Below, piece by piece: positions 10,161-21,955 of a stretch of DNA of 64,000 nt. The notes under the pieces were generated by a model, which worked only from the letters and a program-made list of their open reading frames with translations, did no database searches and was not told the origin of the DNA. The translations under genes were made by a program, and so were the position numbers. Source of the stretch: Manis javanica (lineage: Eukaryota > Chordata > Mammalia > Pholidota > Manidae); contig NC_133157.1 in NCBI RefSeq assembly GCF_040802235.1, positions 29,343,501 to 29,407,500 on the forward strand, read 5' to 3'. Within the stretch, counting starts at the first letter, position 1, and the number at the start of each line of letters is the position of its first letter.

Positions 10161-12097
10161 GATCATCCTGTGTCATTCCTCCTTTCTCCTGTGGGTTCAG
10201 TGAATACATGCAAATTCTGTGCAGGATAATGTCACTGCATTTAAAAAACAATATAAATCAGGGTCCTCTTACTGGAATTAGGAAACCCAGATATCCCACC
10301 ATTATCCAGATATTACTTTTTAGGGCTATGATTTTGGCAAAATGAAACTTACCTTCTTCATGATCTTCCTTGCAAATTTACTGGGCTCTCAGCCCCACCA
10401 TTTAGTCTTATCCTGTTACTGGGTTAGAAAAATCCAACTTCATAACTGCCGAGTGTGCTTTCCTCACCCTTATTATTCCTGTCTAAATATATTTATCTTT
10501 CAGCTACCTTCAGGGCCCCATTCAAACTCTCCTTATTTTCAAGTGAGTCATAGTCTCCTTCAGCCAGATTGGAAGTCTGGAAATCATCTGTTTGACAGAC
10601 TTCGTTTTCTTTGTGTGAGGTCCTGTTCTGGGTGCAGAATCATGGAAATGGAAGATGTCCTAGACACCCTCAGGGGCTAACAGTGTCATGAGGCTGCTTG
10701 GGTTACCATTAGTCTTTCTTTTGTTTCTTCCCTCTTGCTTCCCACAGTGAGTCAAACTTCTCAGGCTTCTCTGGGCTTTCCTTTGAAAAAGGAAGACAGC
10801 TCATTGAAGGATTCATTCTATGGCTACAGTGACCACTTGTCTTATTTAGAAAGAGGCCTTTGTTGTTAGAAGGCCCATATGGAGGCACCTCCAGTCTTCC
10901 CAGAGATGAATCTCAAGTGGCAGGCTTGAAAGATCAGTGTGAGGCTGTGAAGTGACTTGGGGCTAAAAAGGGTAACGCCGACCGAGGTTGCAGTGGCATG
11001 ATGGAAAGACACAGACTGGCTCAGCAATCCCAGGGCCGGTGAGCCCAGAGATGCCTCTTAATTCCAAGTGCCCCAGTGGGATGTCCTGAGGAGCATGATC
11101 TGGTCATGAATCAATATGCCCAAGTCTAGGTCCAGGAAACTGGGGTCTGTGGCCAGAGATCTTGGGACACTTCTAATAGGTCCTTCCATATAACACTCAC
11201 TTTGTCAGTTTGATTTGCCTTCTTGGAAATAACCATCTTGGTAGTCAGACATTCAAAGAGTTTCTCACTGTGACAAGAAAAGTATAGCCTGCCAGCATTT
11301 CAGAAGGTCTTACCATGAGCATGAAATAAAACTGAGCTCTCATTGCTGTTACAAAAAATCCTAAAATACGTATAAAATGAATCATTCTGAAATTGGACAA
11401 CATTATATAGTTAGGTGGTTTTTACAAGATGGGAGGGCTCAGAGCTTGCAAATTACTCCTCATCAGCAGAATGCTTCCTTCTCACTGTGTGCTTTTTTCG
11501 CCTTCATCACCCCCCAGCCGCCTAAGAAAACCCTTTGAAAAGATGTGGACATGGTTCAAAAGCATATTCATGTAGCGGAAAGAGTGGAACTTGGAGGCAG
11601 GAAGACTTGAATTCTAATATTGGTGCTGACAAGCATAGCCCTACCATAGCTTCCCTGGGCTCACCGTTGGGAGAACCACCAGACTGTGGGTGTGAAAGCA
11701 CAGGGCAAAACATGTGGGATGGGTATGCTGTTTGCTCTTTCCTTCCTCGCTCTCCCACCTAGCGCTAGTTGACCACCACTAGAAGGTGTGGGAGAGAGAG
11801 AGTGTATGTAAGTGCAACCAAATTTAGGCCAGAATGAGCTGGGGGATTAGGGAAAGTTTTAGCAGGGGTAACTTTTGTCCTTTGAATCAACTATCTGACT
11901 TTTTTTTGACAATTCAGAAGTGTCTATGGGAGGCTGAAGACAAAGGTAGCTTGCTAGATATCCAATGTGCTTCTGAATGTCTTAATTTCTAGAATTATTT
12001 TACTTTGCTCACACAAACGTGACCTCATGAAAGGACCTACCAGTCATGCCTCTATCAGCATTTATCTCAGCAGGCATGGAGCTGCAAAGTATACATT
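10161..12097. other. Intergenic DNA between the two convergent genes
   Basis: No gene, RNA gene or clear repeat was recognised. A weak MIR-like patch may lie at about 11580-11660 (GGAGGCAGGAAGACTTGAATTCTAAT). The open frames at 10342-10680, 11522-11758 and 11535-11762 have no family resemblance, and the last two overlap on opposite strands. Confidence 0.45.
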
Positions 12098-12103
12098 TTT
12101 ATT
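12098..12103 (-). promoter_or_regulatory. PLPPR1: Candidate distal PLPPR1 poly(A) signal
   Basis: AATAAA on the minus strand (TTTATT on plus), about 1.15 kb after the PLPPR1 stop. The alternative proximal hexamer is at 12920-12925. Which one is used, or whether a further one beyond is used, is not decided by the sequence. Confidence 0.3.
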
Positions 12104-13251
12104 GAGGTCACTGCATTGTGACTCTTCAAGTACCTTCGCCCAGTGGATGAAGCTTAAACAAAGGACATGAGTCAAAATACATTTTCTGATAATTTTTTTT
12201 CTTCTCTTTAGAAAAAAAATATGTACAAAAAAAAAGCTAAGAAGAGCCAATGTGGAAGTGTCAAGAAAACATTCTGATAGGTACAGAGGAGGGAGCTCCT
12301 TCTCTCAAAGGAGTTACACATTAGGTATTTTCATGCTAGAAAAATTAGATGCAGTTAAGATTCTAGAACAATTAAAAGCCACAAAGTCAAGCTGTTGCTC
12401 TGGGGCTCTAGGCTGTAGATGCTCTGATACCTTTTCTGTAAAATAATACTGTGAAAACTGTAAAATATTCATTTTCATATAAAGTCCATACAATATGATA
12501 TACAAAACTGTTGAGTTGACAGGGTAGGCTAGTAATGGCTACTTTTTGGAAAGAAGGCTGTAGTGTCACCTACCAGCCCAAGGACATGATTCCAGAAAGA
12601 TTTTCAGTTCCTTAGATGGGACAGGCCGTTATGTAAGAAAGAATCATAATAACACCAAGACCCCTCAAATCCAGGATTCTCTGCCAATTATTTCTGTAAC
12701 TAGATGTCTTCATTACTTTAACTAGGAATGCAATAACAGGTTAAGCGATCAGAACACAAAGTTCTTTTTGGAAGTATCTCTTTGCACCATTGATTTTGAG
12801 ATTTAACATTAACCAACACTGTCCTCCCTTCAACTCAAAAGTTAACTTTCATTAAAATTCAAAAATTCTGCCGGAGGCAGCAACTGTGGTAATAAAAGGT
12901 TAAAGTGAATTGTTGTAATTTTATTTCTGTGTCTATAAAACTGAGAAAAGAAGGTTTGTGTACAAATATCACAAAACAACATCAACCATTGAATAAATGT
13001 GGTTCTCCAATGCACACTTGAACAAGAAGAAAATGTTGTTGGTTTAAAATTCTGGCATAAATATGTTAAAGCTGACAAAAGAAAATCAGGGCAAGCTACA
13101 TCACGTTCTCATACAAAAAATGTACAAAACATTAGCCTCTAACTAGATAAACATAATACTTGTATTCACAGTTTGACATCAAGTAACTGTGTGTCTTGAC
13201 GTATCGAATTGGAGGGTGATTAAAAAAAACAGCTGACACACATCGGCAGTC
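12098..13251 (-). other. PLPPR1: Probable PLPPR1 3' untranslated region
   Basis: This AT-rich stretch follows the PLPPR1 stop codon on the minus strand. It holds two AATAAA hexamers in PLPPR1 orientation, at 12920-12925 and 12098-12103, giving possible 3' UTR lengths of about 0.33 and 1.15 kb. No repeat was recognised, which is compatible with a retained UTR. The true end cannot be read from sequence alone. Confidence 0.4.
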
Positions 13252-13284
13252 TCAGGTAACTTCGGTCATGGAGGCAGAGTGATT
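13252..13284 (-). CDS. PLPPR1: PLPPR1 last coding exon (10 codons and stop)
   Basis: The minus strand reads ...TTATGTTTGCAG, then codons for NHSASMTEVT and TGA at 13252-13254. These are the C-terminal residues of PLPPR1 as I remember the human protein. The acceptor AG lies at 13285-13286 and the exon opens in phase 0, matching the CAG-ending donor side of the exon at 18144-18275. The very small coding part would be missed by open-frame scans. The peptide is the tip of the cytoplasmic C-terminal tail. Confidence 0.9.
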   Translation of the reverse strand, partial: NHSASMTEVT

Positions 13285-13509
13285 CTGCAAACATAAGCAG
13301 ATAAAATCTTAGAATTGAATGCAGACACACTCACTCTTCCCTGAATATGCCCTTGTTCTCGTTTTCTTGAGTTTGCAGAGGCTCTTCCCTCTCTCTGATA
13401 TGCTTTTCCAAGGCCCTCTTCTATTAATTCTTCCTTGATTTTTCAAAGTAAGATCATTTCTTTATCTAAACTTGTTCTCTACATAATTCTGTGTTATATT
13501 ACACTTCAC

Positions 13510-14200
13510 TATATTCTAATACAAATGTTTTAGGATCTCTAACATTAGCTGCATCCCAATGTTTTTAATGTTGAACAGGTCTAATTCCTGAAATTCCATA
13601 TGATTTATTATTTGAGTCATGAGTATTATAAAGGTGAGTTTAATATTTCCAAATGTATAGAGTTTTTTAGGTATTGTTTTTTTTTCTAGAGAATGTAGTC
13701 TGGGTGATATAAATGCTTTAAAATTTCTTGAGACTTGCTTTATAATCTTGTACATGGTCTATTTTCACAATGTTCCATGTGTTTTGAGGAGGATTTTATA
13801 TATAACACATTTTTGATCAACCTCATTCATCATCTGTATCTTCACTATATTTTGTTTGCTTATTAATGACCGAGAGAAAAGTGTTGAAATCTCCTACTGT
13901 GACTGTAGCTTTGTCCATTTTTCCTTCTAATTTTACCGATGTTTGTTTATATGGCTTGTTACTATAACATATATACAACCCTCACCTTTTGCAGGCCCAA
14001 GGCTTTCTCTTTCATTTGAATTTAAAACTCCCTCACCATGGAAATTGGAAAGTACCTTAAGAAACTGTGGCTTTGGATCTAATTGATTATTATGCATTTC
14101 CTGATTCCTGTTTGATTTTAGGGCACTAGAGATTTACATTGTATTTTTGAGAGCTCACTTATGAATTTTAGAAATTGAATATTCTGTATCTTTCAAGGGA
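13510..14200 (-). mobile_element. Old LINE-1 ORF2 fragment, antisense
   Basis: On the plus strand the segment carries degraded antisense LINE-1 ORF2 landmarks: ATTAGCTGCATCCCAATGTTTT, GAGACTTGCTTTATAATCTTGTACATGGTCTATTTT, CAATGTTCCATGTG and GTTGAAATCTCCTACTGTGACTGTAGCTTTGTCCATTT. These correspond to the region after the endonuclease domain. Many indels and stops indicate an old copy. It lies in the last PLPPR1 intron, in the same orientation as the gene. Confidence 0.65.
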
Positions 14201-15459
14201 TTTTCATCTGCCATATTTGTGAAAACAAGTTTGATGCATTTCTTGCCATAATATGAAAAATAACATTTCCTTTTATGCTTTTACTTGTATAATATGCTTT
14301 CTTTTTGAAAAAAATTTTTGGTCAATACTCTGATCATTCATAATGTTTATTATAAAAAGATTCCATTTAAGGGTAAGTGATAAAGTAATGCAACAGGTTC
14401 AGATAAGGAAATGGGTGACTATGGGAAGGTTTCCTTACCTCTCTAAGCCTTTTTCCTATTTATAATATCAATTGTTTTGAATCAAGTGGACCATTAGAAT
14501 CTTCTGGGAATATTTTCTTAAATACATTTTTTTTCACCCTAGAATTGCTGAGTTAAAGCTTCTTGGAGTAAGGTCCCAGCCATCTGGGTCTTAGCACAGA
14601 TTTCATTCTTTTTTGTGTGTTAAAATAGGTCTTCCTTCACCCCACCTAGAGCCATGGGGGGACTTCATACCACATCCTGAGTGAGAGTTAATACAACTGT
14701 TTCACTCCTAAATTCTCTGTTAATATAAACTGTGTTCAAAAAGGACAATTGCTCAGATGAATGTGGGCGTTGGGGTGCAGAATGTGGAGAGCTCAAAGCT
14801 GGTCTCTTTAGTCACAGTAACTCTATGGGATACTAGAAGGGAGATTGTGGGATCATAGGAACGCTCTAGAATCAAAATAATGACCAGTTTTGATTTGTTT
14901 AGAGTCTATAATTATTTAATTTTTGCTTTCTCTTTAGCACTTGGGAGATTTTAGAAAATGCACCTCGTCTCAATCAACAGCACTAAAGGAATTACAGAAG
15001 GCAAATAGTCAATCTTGAGTTGATTTAGAGATGAAGAAAGAGCCATATACTCCAGGGGCTCCATGGGGCAGGGGGGCAGGTGTGTCTCGGGAGGAAGGAA
15101 AGGAGAGTGACTGGCTCTCCTCCCCACCCAGTCTTGCCCTTGAGGTGTGTGAACAGGGAGGTGGATTTCACATGGGTGAATATGTGCTCTCAAGAGACGT
15201 TGGATCTTCTCCCAGATCCCAAGAGGCCCTCTTCGCAGAAGATGGTTCTACTCCAGAAATTTTACAAAGGAGCAGCTTCTAGTAGAAACCACAGCTGTTA
15301 GAGTCACACAGGGAGCTCTTCTGCATGGGGGCAAACACAAGGCGTATTCATACTGGACGAACTGTAGCTCAGTTCAAACACATCCCCCACCACATCTTCC
15401 CATATTCAGTGTTGAGAGTCCCAGATTTCCAAAGAGAATTTTCCTTGAATGAAATGTCA
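14201..15459. other. PLPPR1 intron sequence, nothing recognised
   Basis: Intron between the exons at 13.25 and 18.1 kb. I saw no repeat or RNA gene. The open frames near 14951-15301 overlap one another on both strands and do not resemble any protein I know. Confidence 0.4.
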
Positions 15460-15640
15460 GGCCCTGCAGTGCAGTGGAGGGAGCAGGGCCTTCAGATTAG
15501 ATGGGCCTGTATTTTAATTTTGACTGCATCATCTTGGGCATGTGAAGCTCCTTGTGCCTTACTTACTTCATCTACGAAACAGAACAGCAATGCCAATTGC
15601 AAGACTATTGTGAGGAATGCGGTGGCTTGCAATAGATGCT
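15460..15640 (+). repeat. MIR SINE remnant
   Basis: Matches the core of the ancient tRNA-derived MIR SINE: a GGAGCAGGGCCTTCAGATTAGATGGGCCTGTATTTTAAT block, then CATCTTGGGCATGTGAAGC, CTTCATCTACGAAACAGAA and ACTATTGTGAGGAATG, in MIR order. Diverged and non-functional. Confidence 0.65.
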
Positions 15641-17244
15641 AATTTTCTCTCCTTGACCAACAAATAAAGGGTTTATCATCTTAATTATTCATATGAAAAC
15701 ATTTGATACAGAAGGCAGATGCTTGCTTTTTGGATCCTCTATATTTGGTGTGGAAGGCACCACTTGAGAGGTAACACTGTTCAGTCAGCTTCCTGCAACT
15801 TTGCCTGGACTAGCCTGCACACATCCTGTTCACTGATTCTCATAAATGTCTCTTTTCCATGTGATTCAGAGAAGTGACTATGGTCTGATTTTACATCTTT
15901 GGTTTCAGCTAAGGTGTTTATTTCAGGTTTGTTCTGCCTGGTATCTGTCCATCTGTCAAACATTTATTACACAGAGCGAATGCCAGAAAACATGGAGAGT
16001 GAAAAACATGGTTTACAGGGTTCAGACCCTAAAAGATCTCCAAGTCCCTGGGGTTGGCAGATGTGAGGAGACATTGTTGGCCTTAATTGTGAAAAGCAGT
16101 CACATGAGAGGCTCTGAGGATCCTTTGGCCCAAGGCTGGGATTCAGGAAAGGCCTCAAATTGTATACAGAAGGTAATATAAATGGAAATAAAGATATATT
16201 ATGGACAGATATGAAAGAAGTTCAACTACTACCTGTAGTGAACATAAATTCATATGTATTTTTAAAGACTCTCTTATCTATCTTGTGAATAGCAATTTTT
16301 GAAACTGTTTGGCACTCCATTTTTCAATGTAAAGTGGAATCTTGCAAAATATGGCTTGGATGTTTTAGCCTGGTTAACAATGAATGGTTCTGAGGGAGAA
16401 GAAAGGAGTCTGGAGAAGGCTTCAGGCAGTGGGTAATGCTTGAGCAGTGTGGGCAGGGTAGGGTGTAAATGGACTGTTCTTAGACTAAGATGTTTAAGGC
16501 AATGTGGACACCATTTTGCAAGGACACGGAAGAGGGACATGTTTGTGGAACTCGGCAAATATTTCAATTTGCTTTCTAATTCACCTTTGTCCTCATTTGC
16601 TCCATCCAAAAAAACAGAGGGAACAACTCTGACCTTACCAGGTATAGGAACCTAATTAGAGAAGAAAAACTAGGGAGAGACTATTTCACCATTTCATTAC
16701 AAAGGTATGATTTAGCTAACTTAGCACTCAACTTGTATTAACAGGCTGTATCTAAACAAACCAGTAATATATTTTTTTCAGTACATTATTTGCAATTGAC
16801 CAACTCAAACTTTTCACCATTGTATGTTTAAGGGAAAACAAACAAATACCTGGCACTGGATTTAATGGAGAGCCCTAAATATTTTTCCCAAGTTGAAATA
16901 GCTTTATTGCTTTCTTCCCTTGCTGGTTCATTAATAAAATTGGAAAGACTTCATTAAATGTGAAAAGAATAGGAGAGTTTATCTCAGAGAGATGCTGCTA
17001 ATAATATTTAAATAGTGAAAAATACTATTTTATGCCATACTGATATGAACCGCATGATAATTCCAGTGAGGGAGTGATTTGCTTTTCTCTTGCACTCTCT
17101 CTAAAAATTGGTTAGTAAAGAAATGACAAATACAGAGGAGATTCCAAGACCAACAAACTATTACAGAAAATAAACATTTTAGTAGGACTCGTTTACCAGA
17201 AAAAGTGGCATGATAACAAAAACCCTGTTTTATTATTAGTTATC
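15641..17244. other. PLPPR1 intron sequence, nothing recognised
   Basis: Mixed-composition intron sequence. The open frames at 15846-16181 and 16274-16609 have no recognisable domain and sit in unremarkable intron. Confidence 0.4.
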
Positions 17245-17445
17245 CCTCTGCTTCAAGAACCACTCACCCCAGCTCTCCTACTTGCTAGCTATGTGGCCTT
17301 GGGCAAGTAATTTAATTGCTATCTTCATATTCCTATTTTTACCTATGAATTGGGAATTACACTATCAATTCAATAAGGTTTGTTCAAATAATATTACTGT
17401 AAAGTACCTAGTAACTATCCCAGGCGAAAGTAAGTGCTTGATACC
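17245..17445 (+). repeat. MIR SINE remnant
   Basis: Clear MIR core: CCTACTTGCTAGCTATGTGGCCTTGGGCAAGTAATTTAATTGCT, followed by the CTATGAATTGGGAATTACA block and a 3' part ending near GTAAGTGCTTGATA. Confidence 0.75.
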
Positions 17446-17559
17446 ATCTTTTGAGGCTCTTTTCAGTTGGCAAGTCTTTTACATGGCTTTCCCTGACTTC
17501 TCAGACAGAATATAGATTTTTTTCTTCATTTGTACTTACAAAGAACTTTGTGGACCTCT

Positions 17560-17720
17560 GCATCAGCATGCCATATTATGATTACTCATTTATATCTATC
17601 TTTCCTGATTATCTCTGATTTCTTTGAGGACAAGAATTGTGTTGCTAATTATTTTCTGTATCTCTGGAATGAAGCAAGATCCTGGTAAATCAGTGATTAG
17701 GAAGTGCTGTTACATTGAAT
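17560..17720 (+). repeat. L2 LINE 3'-end remnant
   Basis: The order GATTTCTTTGAGGACAAGAATTGTGTTGC, then TGTATCTCTGGAATGAAGCAAGATCCTGGTAAATCAGTGATTAGGAAGTGCTGTTACATTGAA, follows the 3' end of L2, degraded. Confidence 0.45.
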
Positions 17721-18143
17721 TTTTTATTGTGGTCATTCAACCCTTTTAATGTGCTTCCAGTTGACATCCATCTCTGGATGTAACAATACCCTTTTCTTCC
17801 CAAATACTGTCCTAGTTACTAAATTAAGTTGGCCTCCCAAATGATTGGTCCAAATTTCATAAATGTGGTATTACAGTGGAGTTCGAGGGATCCTGGAGCA
17901 GTTGACATTTAAGTCAGACATTACTAAGAACTTCCTGAGAATTCATGATCACCAAGCCCCAGAACGAATGCAGGACTGATTGGGGGAAGCTGTGAAAATC
18001 CTGATACCTCTTACATCAGACTGTTATTGGTGCTAGGCAGATTCTGGGGTATCCTGCCTCCAGCAGAGGAATGGATTAGCTGACTCCTAAAATAACAGGT
18101 CTTGAGCCTGTGGGTTTGGTTTACTAAAATCACTTTACTATAC

Positions 18144-18275
18144 CTGTGCACTTAAGGTTTCCAGAGGGCTTTCTATCCTTGGGAAAGCCATTAGGGGTAC
18201 TCCACGGGGATCCTCAGGTTTGGGTTTGGAAGGAGATCCTCGTGTTCCTTTAAAATTATGGACCACACACATTCC
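18144..18275 (-). CDS. PLPPR1: PLPPR1 coding exon (C-terminal tail)
   Basis: The minus strand shows acceptor CCCATCCTGCAG, then 132 bp (44 codons, phase 0 to 0) starting GMCVVHNFKGTRGSPSKPKP and ending SPLETLSAQ, then donor GTATAG. The first residues finish the sixth membrane segment. The remainder is the short hydrophilic cytoplasmic tail, rich in Pro, Lys and Ser. Compared with human PLPPR1 as I remember it, the only difference I notice is Arg for Gln in GTRGSP. Fragments of this exon appear in no long open frame because it is short. The donor is weaker than those of the other exons. Confidence 0.95.
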
Positions 18276-18584
18276 CTGCAGGATGGGAGGAGAAAAGATG
18301 GGGGTCAGATGTAGCCGTCAGTGCCTGGCCATCCCCCTGGGGTTTTATTGCCATAGTGACTTTCTTCCTTGAAGCCAGTGGGTAGGGACCATGGAAAGAC
18401 CTGGGGCATGGTCCAGGGTATCTGGTGAGCCCAGTCCAGGTGCTGAGGAAACAACTCCAGATGGCCAGTGATAATCCACCCCCACTGAGCCTGTTTCTTC
18501 CCCATAAAACGGGAATAATCATACCTACCTCAAAGATTTATAACAATTAAAATTGAATGTAAACAATTACTATGAATGTAAACC

Positions 18585-18785
18585 ATCTCATAGTAACAGT
18601 TAATATTATTGAGAGCCGTTTACACATTTCATTTAACACACTCAATAATATTACAAGGGAGATACTACTATTATCTTCAACTTAGATAAGGAGGCACAGG
18701 GAAGTTAGACAACTTTCCCAAGGTCACACAGAGACTGAAATTCCACAGCTCCTAAATCACACCACTACAATATTTTGCCTCTTCA
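18585..18785 (-). repeat. MIR SINE remnant, antisense
   Basis: Antisense MIR order on the plus strand: CACATTTCATTTAACACACTC, GGGAGATACTACTATTATCTTCAACTTAGATAAGGAGGCACAGGGAAGTTAGACAACTTTCCCAAGGTCACACAGAGACTGA. The block is well preserved for an ancient repeat. Confidence 0.8.
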
Positions 18786-19214
18786 CAAGTGCCACACATA
18801 TAGCAAATACTCATTCAATGTTAGCTAGTCTTTAACCGCTGCCTAAAATGATCATCCTTAAATTATGTGACTACTATTTGCTTGAGATTAAATAACTCAT
18901 TAGTGGTATTTTTCTCTGATTATTTCCATTAAAAACTTTCCCACTTTCTACCCATTTTTCTTTATTTCCTACTGAGGCCTCTTCATAACTGACTCTGTTT
19001 TTATCATCTTCTCTGCCTCTTCTGCCTACTAGAGCTTATCTGTCTCTTTTCATACTCTTTCTTCAAGTGTTCTACATCTTGTTCCTAAACCCAGTGCCTT
19101 TGAATCTTTCCTGTCACTCTTCAAACTCTGCAGAATGCTGACGTAAGTATCCCCTGTCTGGATTCCCTCTGTCCCACTCTCCATTGTGGTCAAACCTCCT
19201 CCCTTCAGGAAACG

Positions 19215-19420
19215 GGAGAAGAGGAAGGTATGGGAGCTCTGGGGTTGGAGTGACACAGGTCAGATTCACGGCTTATGGGCTGGGTGGCAGTTGGGCAAGT
19301 TACTGATCTTTGAGCTTCACTTTCCTCATCTATAAAATGAGGATAGAATATCATTAGCATTGTTTTAGAAGCACATGCTTTGTGTATATGAAGTGTAGGG
19401 CATGTAGTAGTTGCTCAAAT
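19215..19420 (+). repeat. MIR SINE remnant
   Basis: MIR core including GGCTGGGTGGCAGTTGGGCAAGTTACTGATCTTTGAGCTTCACTTTCCTCATCTATAAAATGAGGATAGAATA, ending near GCATGTAGTAGTTGCTCAAATAAG. Confidence 0.8.
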
Positions 19421-20384
19421 AAGAATTTCACTGCCCCTGTTTCCCCTTTCATCTTCAGAGGAAACATGAAACAACAAAGAACATACATTAAAAGTATGTT
19501 TATATTTTCTCAGACCCTTGTCTCTTTTTTGTCTCTGTCTCTTACCCAAGTCTCTGCTTTGGAAAGCATCCAGCCTCTTCTATGACATCCTTCCCCTCCC
19601 GTCTCCCAGCCTGGTGTGTGTGCATGGGAGATGTGTACATGTGCACATGCAGATACAATGGAACACAGTGTGCTCTGTCTCCTGCCAGAATAATCCAGTA
19701 GCAAGTCAAGGTCTTAGATTAAGATCATTTGTGAAAAACACATTTTACATTCACCCTCAAATGGGAAGGCAATAAGAGACCGAATAGTAACTGTGTGGTA
19801 AGAAACGGGGCTGCATGTTGCTGAAAGGAAACAAGTTTAGTGTTAAAACAGAATTTGTAAATGCGGCCTTAGCAAATAGGAAGGGCTTCACAAGTTCATT
19901 CCACAGAGACCCCATGAGTTTGCCTGGGACAGTCAGTCAGTCTGCACGGCTCCTTCTCTCCGGCTGGGGGATGGAGATCAGGACAGATGGACAGGAAGAT
20001 GGGCCTTCCTAAGCAGAACTATGGAGACAAGAAAAAGCTCGGTGGTCGCCAGAGGTGGTGGGGAGGGGGGCAGGGATGAACAGGCAGAGCACAGAGGATT
20101 TCAAGGCAGTGGAGCTCTCCTGTGTACTGTAATCGTGGATATATGTCATTACACATTTGTCCAAACCCACAGAACACACAACGCCAAGAGTGAACCCTAA
20201 GGTAAACCATGGACTTTGGATGATAATGAGGTATCACTGTAGGTACATTGATTCTAACAAACGTACCATTGTGGTGCAGTGTGTGGTGCAGGGGGAAGCT
20301 GTGGGTGTGAGAGGGCAGGAGGCATATGAAAAATCTCTTCTCTTCCCCTCGATTTTGCTATGAACATAAAACTACTCTAAGAGA
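19421..20384. other. PLPPR1 intron sequence, nothing recognised
   Basis: Intron between the exons at 18.1 and 23.6 kb. No repeat family or gene was recognised. The open frames here are short and overlap on both strands. Confidence 0.4.
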
Positions 20385-20560
20385 TAAAGTCTATTTTAGA
20401 TTCTGTAACATCTGATTATGTTGATACTTGGTGACCACACTAGAGAGGGTGAGGACTTGGTAATACAGGTGGATAGTGATCCACTGTGTTGTGTACTTGA
20501 AATCATCATAAGATTGTATATCAATGATACTTTAATAAAAAACAAAATACAAAAAACAAA
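20385..20560 (+). mobile_element. LINE-1 3' end, severely truncated
   Basis: Only the last ~150 bp of a LINE-1 3' UTR remain: GATAGTGATCCACTGTGTTGTGTACTTGAAATCATCATAAGATTGTATATCAATGATACTTTAATAAAAAAC, followed by an A-rich tail. It is a different subfamily from the adjacent copy that starts at 20693. Confidence 0.7.
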
Positions 20561-20692
20561 AAATATAAAACAAAAATGACCGGCCTTTCTTTGGAGCCCA
20601 AGCCTTCATTTATGTACTACTGATCTCTCTTTGAAAACCTTGTCTTCTCTTGAGGTCACCTGTATTCTTTCCTTCTTTAAAAAGTAATCTTA

Positions 20693-21955
20693 ATGGATCA
20701 AAGACCTGAATGTAAGCCATGAAACCATAAAACTCCTAGAAAGAAGCATAGGCAAAAATCTCTTGAACATAAACATGAGCAACTTCTTCATGAACATATC
20801 TTCCCGGGCAAGGGGACCAAAAGCAAAAAATGAACAACTGGGACTACATCAAACTGAAAAGCTTCTGTACAGAGGACACCATCAACAGAACAAAAAGGTA
20901 CCCTACAGTATGGGAGAATATATTCATAAATGACAGATTCGATAAAGGGTTGACATCCAAAATATATAAAGAGCTCATGCACCTCAACAAACAAAAAACA
21001 AATAATCAAATCAAAAAATGGTCAGTTCTCCAAATAAGAAATTCAGATGGTCAACAGACACATGAAAAGATGCTCCACATTGCTAGTCATCAGAGAAATG
21101 CAAATTAAAACCACAATGAGATATCACCTCACACCAGTAAGAATCACCACCATCCAAAAGACATATAACAACAAATGTTGGCAAGGATGTGGAGAAAAGG
21201 GAACCCTCCTACACTGCTGGTGAGAATGTAAATTAGTTCAACCATTGTGGAAAGCAGTATGGAAGTTCCTCAAAACACTCAAAATAGAAATGCCATTTGA
21301 CCCAGGAATTCTACTTCTAGGAATTTACCCTAAGAATGCAGCAGCCCAGTTTGAAAAAGACATATGCACCCCTATATTTATTGCAGCACTATTTACAATA
21401 GCCAAGAAATGCAAGCAACTGTCCATCAGTAGATGAATGGATAAAGAAGATGTGGTACATATACAGAATGGAATATTATTCAGCCATAAGAAGAAAACAA
21501 ATCCTACCATTTGCAACAACATGGATGGAGCTAGAGGGTATTATGCTCAGTGAAATAAGCCAGGTGGAGAAAGACAAGTATCAAATGATTTCACTTAGCT
21601 GTGGAGTATAAGAACAAAGAAAAAACTGAAGGAACAAAACAGCAGCAGACTCACAGAACCCAAAAATGGACTAACAGTTACCAAAGGGAAAGGGACCAGG
21701 GAGGATGGGTGGGAAGGGAGGGATAAGGGTGGGGAGGAAAGAAAGGGGGCATTACAATTAGCATGCATAATGTGGGGGGGGGGTGCGGCATGGGGAGGGC
21801 TGTACAGCATGGAGAGGACAGGTAGTGATTCTACAGCATCTTACTACGCTGATGGACAGTGACTGCAATGGGGTATGTGGGGGGAACTTGGTGATGGGGG
21901 AAGTCTAGTAAACATAATGTTCCTCATGTAATTGTAGATTAATGATACAAAAAAA
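20693..21955 (+). mobile_element. 5'-truncated LINE-1 (ORF2 C-terminus, 3' UTR, A tail)
   Basis: Starts inside ORF2 at the GGATCAAAGACCTGAATGTAAG block and runs through the ORF2 C-terminal region (MWKAVWKFLKTLKIEM, FDPGILLLGIYPKNAA) into a G-rich 3' UTR. It ends GTAATTGTAGATTAATGATAC plus A-tract. The 3' UTR is the same type as in the copies at 3.7, 33.9 and 60.5 kb. AATCTTA occurs at both edges (20686-20692 and 21956-21962), a short possible target-site duplication. Frameshifts break ORF2 into pieces at 20830-21108 and 21245-21436. It lies in a PLPPR1 intron, antisense to the gene. Confidence 0.85.
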
